Origin: an uncultured SAR116 cluster alpha proteobacterium
Lineage (GTDB): Bacteria; Pseudomonadota; Alphaproteobacteria; Puniceispirillales; Marisalimonadaceae
Direction of reading: 5' to 3'
Length of the DNA stretch: 64,000 nt
NCBI GenBank assembly: GCA_902517815.1
Contig: CABYED010000001.1
Coordinates: forward strand, 248,001 to 312,000
Shown here piece after piece: positions 60,545 to 64,000 of the stretch. The notes below the pieces were generated by a model. That model searched no databases, was not told the origin of the DNA, and saw nothing but the letters and a program-made list of their open reading frames with translations. The position numbers were made by a program, and so were the translations under genes. Position 1 is the first letter of the stretch. Every line of letters begins with the position of its first letter.

Positions 60545-61417
60545 TTAAATATTGTGTTTAATTTTATATTCACGCCATGTTGTAAAAAGTCCTGATCCTA
60601 TAACTACCAACGCACCTACAATAATCATTAGATCTATACTTTCAGAAAAAATTGTTACACCAATAATTGATCCAAATACTAATTGAAGATAAGAAAAAGG
60701 TTGTACAACCGAAGCTTCTGCCACTTGTAATGTTTTTACCATCATATAATGAGAACCTGCACTTAATATACACATTAAAAGAAGCCATAAATAATCTTCT
60801 TTTAATATATTATCCCAAATAAAAAGACTTATTAAACTCATTGTTACCGTGCCACCAATACCCGTCCAAAAAAAACTTGTTATTGCTGTATCAGATCTGG
60901 AAACATATCTAGTTAAAATAAGATAAACAGCAAACATTATAGCTCCAACTATTGCAAAGATAGACCCTTCTGTAATTACATTTGTGTTTGGTCTTAAAAT
61001 AATGATTACGCCAATGAAACCTGTAAAAATTGCCATCCACCTCCTCCAGCCAAATCTTTCACCAAGAAACGGAACTGATAAACCTGCAACTATCAATGGG
61101 TAACATGCAATAATTGCATGTGTCTCAACTAACCCCAACAAAGTGAAGGTATAAACAACTAAGCAATTATTTAGAGAAAGAATTACACCTCTAGAGAATT
61201 GAATATAAGGTTGCTTTGTATTTAAAATATCTGATATACGATTTTTTATAAATAAACATGTAACCATCATTACAAATGCTATAAACCAATAACGCATTGT
61301 AACAAGTGTAAAAACATTATTCTTTTCAGCTAAATATCTAGAAACCCCATCCATGCTTGAAAACATAAACGTAGTAATAACCATAAGGGTAATTCCAAAA
61401 AGAACATTATTTTGCAT
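60545..61417 (-). CDS. EamA/DMT-superfamily transporter
   Basis: A 290-residue membrane protein with ten hydrophobic helices in two EamA repeats (residues about 5-140 and 150-285). Opening GITLMVITTFMFSSMDGVSRYLAE and the pair PLIVAGLSVPFLGERFGWRRW, VVQPFSYLQLVFGSIIGVTIFSE are typical of drug/metabolite transporters. It probably exports a small metabolite. It is followed by the alcohol dehydrogenase gene on the same strand; no substrate can be assigned. Confidence 0.88.
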   Translation of the reverse strand: MQNNVLFGITLMVITTFMFSSMDGVSRYLAEKNNVFTLVTMRYWFIAFVMMVTCLFIKNRISDILNTKQPYIQFSRGVILSLNNCLVVYTFTLLGLVETHAIIACYPLIVAGLSVPFLGERFGWRRWMAIFTGFIGVIIILRPNTNVITEGSIFAIVGAIMFAVYLILTRYVSRSDTAITSFFWTGIGGTVTMSLISLFIWDNILKEDYLWLLLMCILSAGSHYMMVKTLQVAEASVVQPFSYLQLVFGSIIGVTIFSESIDLMIIVGALVVIGSGLFTTWREYKIKHNI

Positions 61418-61480
61418 AAATAACTCGATATGAAAATCAGAATTACTGTATATTGTTAATAGAAATTTATAACAACAAAA

Positions 61481-61506
61481 AAATAGAGACGCTTCGGTCT
61501 CTATTT
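61481..61506 (-). terminator. Intrinsic terminator after the dapA-like gene
   Basis: AAATAGAGAC, loop GCTTCG, GTCTCTATTT form a perfect 10-bp stem. On the minus strand the stem is followed by a T-rich tail (TTTTTTTG across the 61474-61484 side), directly after the minus-strand dapA-like gene, so it terminates the csaA-dapA-like transcript before the DMT transporter gene. Confidence 0.85.
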
Positions 61507-61568
61507 AAATAAGGAGGAATATATAATAATTACTTTGTAAATTATTAAACGACTTAATAAAAAAAAGT

Positions 61569-62492
61569 TTAGTTATTTATTAATTGGTTTTGTAATTCCA
61601 GTATTTCGCTTATATGTAAACTAACTTCATTCAACTGAAATTGATCGAAATTCTTAATTGGTTCTCGACAGATGCTGGTACTAAAAATTCCTTCTTCAAC
61701 TCTTAACATTTTTGAAAATTTGATAGATATATCTATGTGCTGGTGAGTAAAAGATACAATTGGTAAAATTTGAGAAAATAATCTTCTAGAGTCTTCTATT
61801 TTATTTTCTAAATATAAATTATAGATTTTGTTGTAAATAACCTCCATAGTAGAAGGAATTAGGGCATGTACCCCTCTATTCAAAGCTTCAATCATACCCA
61901 TAATTGCCCATCCGCCACTCAGATGTAACTGGTTGTTAGTAATGTTGAAAACTCTTGTATATTTTGGACCAGAATTAAGAACTTCAATTTTCAAACTTTT
62001 AAATTTTTTAACGTTTTTATTTAATAAAATTATATCTTCATCACTCATTCCATAACCTGTCCATGACAAATCTTGTATCATAAGATTGTCAGGTCCAACT
62101 TCAGCGATTTCATAAAAGCATTGCACTAATTCATCACCAAAAATATTTTCAGGTGCTTGACATAATATCCAATCAGCCCCTAATTCTTTTGCATTTTTGG
62201 ATAACTCAATTCTTTCAATTTGATTTTTTGCAGTGCAACTTATAATGATTGGAATTCTATTATTATTATAAGTTACACATTCATTTAATAGAATTTTTTT
62301 CTCATCAAAGGATAGACTTCCATTTTCTCCGGCAACAGCGCCTACAAGCATACCAGCACATCCAGTTGTTACAGTATGATCAATCAGTTTCCTTAAGCTA
62401 ACTATATCAATTTTGTTTTTTTCATTAAAAGGCGTGTGCAAACTAGGAATAATTCCTAGCATTTTAGAAATATCTTTTTTTTCTCTAGCCAA
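61569..62492 (-). CDS. DapA-superfamily (N-acetylneuraminate lyase-like) aldolase/dehydratase, non-canonical
   Basis: A 307-residue TIM-barrel protein of the dihydrodipicolinate synthase superfamily (LGIIPSLHTPFNEKNKID, GMLVGAVAGENGSLSFDEK, KFKSLKIEVLNSGPK with the probable Schiff-base lysine). Two DHDPS motifs are altered: the usual GTTGE is AVAGE, and YNVPSRTG is IQDLSWTG, so the catalytic tyrosine is absent. It is thus not a lysine-pathway DapA but a lyase or dehydratase for another 2-oxoacid. TTG start at 62492 overlapping csaA by 8 nt; an ATG at 62462 is an alternative. Confidence 0.78.
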   Translation of the reverse strand: MAREKKDISKMLGIIPSLHTPFNEKNKIDIVSLRKLIDHTVTTGCAGMLVGAVAGENGSLSFDEKKILLNECVTYNNNRIPIIISCTAKNQIERIELSKNAKELGADWILCQAPENIFGDELVQCFYEIAEVGPDNLMIQDLSWTGYGMSDEDIILLNKNVKKFKSLKIEVLNSGPKYTRVFNITNNQLHLSGGWAIMGMIEALNRGVHALIPSTMEVIYNKIYNLYLENKIEDSRRLFSQILPIVSFTHQHIDISIKFSKMLRVEEGIFSTSICREPIKNFDQFQLNEVSLHISEILELQNQLINN

Positions 62493-62832
62493 TTAATGTA
62501 CCATTTTCAAGTTTAATATCTGGCCGAAGCAAATGAACAACTTCACCTGAGATTGCGCCAAGTATAAGTACTTCAGAAGTAAAACCAGCAATTTTTTTGG
62601 AAGGCAAGTTGCAAACAGCCACAACTTGTCTATTTATTAATTCTTGTAATGAATAATTAGTAATCTGAGCTGAAGTTTGTTTTACCCCAATGGTTTTCCC
62701 AAAATCAATTTTTAAAATATATGCAGGTTTTTTTGCTTTTACATTCTGAGAGGCTTCTAAAATTGTCCCTAAAACAAGATTTAACTTTGTAAAGTCATTA
62801 ATAGAAATTTGATCTTTATTTATTTTATCCAT
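62485..62832 (-). CDS. csaA: tRNA-binding domain protein CsaA
   Basis: A 115-residue OB-fold protein: INDFTKLNLVLGTILEA, AYILKIDFGKTIGVKQTSAQIT, VVAVCNLPSKKIAGFTSEVLILGA, HLLRPDIKLENGTLIG match the CsaA/EMAP-II-like tRNA-binding family in order and length. It has been viewed as a secretion chaperone and as a tRNA binder. It is the first gene before the DapA-like gene, which it overlaps by 8 nt; the pairing is unusual and may just reflect compaction. Confidence 0.9.
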   Translation of the reverse strand: MDKINKDQISINDFTKLNLVLGTILEASQNVKAKKPAYILKIDFGKTIGVKQTSAQITNYSLQELINRQVVAVCNLPSKKIAGFTSEVLILGAISGEVVHLLRPDIKLENGTLIG

Positions 62833-62864
62833 AATTTTTATTTTACTAAACTTATCTTTTCAAT

Positions 62865-63233
62865 TTAATTTTTTTGGTCATTATTCCCAATACATTTTAA
62901 AATTTTATTTTTTGTAAATATTTCATTATAATTGTCATTTATTGATCTTAAATTAGCATTGAATGACAATGATTTATCTTTAATTATAAATACATAATTT
63001 AGTATTGGATTTTCTTTTGCCGAAACCTTACTAATAGCCATTAATGCAATTTCAGAATTTTCTACTATCTTGTATTCTAACGGTTCACCGTTTTGATCTT
63101 CATATTTTACAGAATCACCATCTATAGTCATTTTAGACAAGTCGCCATGTTTTTTATCTATGCATGAGTATTCAAGAGCATAACTACTATGTGAGGCGAA
63201 CATTAAAAAAAGTATATAATATAAAGTTCTCAT
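62865..63233 (-). CDS. Small exported protein of unknown function
   Basis: A 122-residue protein with a clear signal peptide (MRTLYYILFLMFASHSSYA, cleavage near residue 19), then a beta-rich periplasmic domain containing two cysteines (YSCIDKK and LKCIGNN) that could form a disulfide. I do not recognise the family. It is 32 nt upstream of csaA on the same strand, without visible terminator between. Confidence 0.6.
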   Translation of the reverse strand: MRTLYYILFLMFASHSSYALEYSCIDKKHGDLSKMTIDGDSVKYEDQNGEPLEYKIVENSEIALMAISKVSAKENPILNYVFIIKDKSLSFNANLRSINDNYNEIFTKNKILKCIGNNDQKN

Positions 63234-63332
63234 TAGACTTCCATATTGAAACTGTATTAGTACAAAATATTTTAAATTATTAAAAAATGTCCTATTATAT
63301 TTTTTAACTAAATTTACAAAAATTTAAAAAAA

Positions 63333-63470
63333 ATGAATAGAAAAAATTTATTATTATTTGTCTTTTGGGGATTGGCTTTTATAGTAATTACCTGGTCACT
63401 ACCTTTTTTAGCTAGAGAAAATCAGATTTTCAATAATATCTTATCCTACTGTATATCAATTATAAAATGA
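63333..63470 (+). CDS. Small membrane protein (45 aa) upstream of SCO1
   Basis: An ATG at 63333 opens a 45-residue frame: a basic start (MNRKN), one hydrophobic helix (LLLFVFWGLAFIVITW), PFLAREN and a weakly hydrophobic tail. It lies 56 nt before the SCO1/SenC gene on the same strand, in the gap left by the divergent exported-protein gene. It could be a respiratory-assembly microprotein, but no family is recognised and the SD is weak. Confidence 0.4.
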   Translation: MNRKNLLLFVFWGLAFIVITWSLPFLARENQIFNNILSYCISIIK

Positions 63471-63526
63471 CAAACTTCTATAAAAATGTAAAAACATTAA
63501 TTTTAAAATTATGAAACTGATTTCTA

Positions 63527-64000
63527 ATGAATTTAGCAAAAAAAAAATTAATTTTACTTTCATCAATAATTTTTTCTTTCGTTATTATTTTAATTATGAC
63601 TTTTCTTTTTGCAGAATACCTATCACGTAAAAATGCTCCAGAAAAATTATCAGAAATAATCAGCAAAGTTAATTTAATTGATCATAATGGACAAGCTTTT
63701 AAAAGTACTACACTTAAAAATAAACCTTCTTTATTATTTTTTGGGTTCACTAATTGCCCAGAGATTTGTCCTACAACACTCGCCGATTTATCACAAATTA
63801 CAAAAGAAGTTACATCGAACGATGATTCAATAAATATAATTTTTGTAACTTTAGATCCAAAAAGAGATAATAAAGAACATCTTAAAGATTATATTCAATA
63901 TTTTGATGATAATATTATTGGTGTAACAGGCAATAAAATTGAAATAAAAGAATTTGCAGATAATTGGGGAGTATTTTATGATACTGTCAAAACTACAAAT
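63527..64000 (+). CDS. SCO1/SenC copper chaperone, N-terminal part (cut by the window edge)
   Basis: 158 codons are visible. An N-terminal transmembrane anchor (residues about 8-28) is followed by a thioredoxin-like fold with FFGFTNCPEICPTTLADL, whose C77 and C81 are the CxxxC copper ligands, and FVTLDPKRD. The later histidine ligand lies beyond the window. SCO proteins deliver copper to the CuA centre of cytochrome c oxidase. The minus-strand frame inside it is a shadow. Confidence 0.92.
   Translation, partial: MNLAKKKLILLSSIIFSFVIILIMTFLFAEYLSRKNAPEKLSEIISKVNLIDHNGQAFKSTTLKNKPSLLFFGFTNCPEICPTTLADLSQITKEVTSNDDSINIIFVTLDPKRDNKEHLKDYIQYFDDNIIGVTGNKIEIKEFADNWGVFYDTVKTTN

Noticed and set aside
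63478..63666. 62-codon minus-strand frame at the right end
   Set aside because: It is antisense to the anchor and start of the SCO1 gene.
1..64000. CRISPR arrays, insertion sequences, prophage genes, rRNA operons
   Set aside because: No regularly spaced repeats, transposase or integrase motifs, phage structural genes or rRNA sequences were seen on reading the window.

Overview
The window is strongly AT-rich and very compact. Genes abut or overlap, nine convergent gene pairs end within 5 nt of each other or overlap, and only one recognisable DNA-binding regulator (a PhnF-type GntR protein) occurs in 64 kb. Together with the alphaproteobacterial look of the C-P lyase genes, TRAP and tripartite tricarboxylate (TTT) transporters, glutathione-dependent formaldehyde oxidation and many CoA-ester enzymes, this points to a streamlined, planktonic marine alphaproteobacterium (for example an AEGEAN-169/HIMB59-type or SAR116-like lineage). 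That placement is inference; no rRNA gene is present.

Region 1 (1-13.0 kb) is a phosphonate region: a truncated PHP-domain protein, a phn-associated hexapeptide acetyltransferase, a divergent PhnM paralog, phnF, then phnGHIJKLN, a DUF1045 2H-phosphoesterase, a canonical phnM, an ACR3 arsenite exporter and a secreted choice-of-anchor I protein. phnP and phnCDE are not in the window. Pho-box-like sequences lie before the canonical phnM and before a small SnoaL-like gene.

Region 2 (13.0-14.5 kb) has two small enzymes of unknown role and a 3' fragment of a tRNA-Met(CAT) followed by a terminator. This looks like an integration scar and may mark one edge of an island carrying the phosphonate genes.

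Region 3 (14.5-19.3 kb) is polyphosphate metabolism (ppk, ppx) followed by a GAF protein and a small unknown protein. Regions 1 and 3 together cover phosphorus acquisition and storage.

Region 4 (19.4-38 kb) is catabolic. It holds a ThDP enzyme, an alpha/beta hydrolase, an SDR, RidA, AzlCD, an acyl-CoA dehydrogenase, MmgE/PrpD, an amidase, and a minus-strand run of nine genes: a Meh-type MaoC hydratase, MmgE/PrpD, a family III CoA-transferase, a CitE-like lyase, a small MaoC hydratase, a second CoA-transferase and a TRAP transporter. That run has the enzyme families of the mesaconyl-CoA/citramalyl-CoA route (second half of the 3-hydroxypropionate bicycle, or itaconate/mesaconate breakdown) joined to an uptake system.

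Region 5 (38-52.9 kb) has enoyl-CoA hydratases, a PcaB/PurB-type lyase, a PaaI thioesterase, formaldehyde oxidation (adhC-fghA), another CoA-transferase, a gamma-carbonic anhydrase-like protein, an enolase-superfamily enzyme, a TauD-type dioxygenase, a complete TTT transporter, a third MmgE/PrpD and a DUF457-type membrane protein.

Region 6 (52.9-64 kb) has a Baeyer-Villiger-type monooxygenase, a cNMP-binding protein, pcaGH and pobA for 4-hydroxybenzoate to 3-carboxymuconate, hpt, a zinc alcohol dehydrogenase, a DMT exporter, a DapA-superfamily enzyme with csaA, and the start of an SCO1/SenC gene cut by the window edge. Taken together this is an oligotroph's scavenging repertoire: phosphonate phosphorus plus many dissolved organic acids and aromatics.
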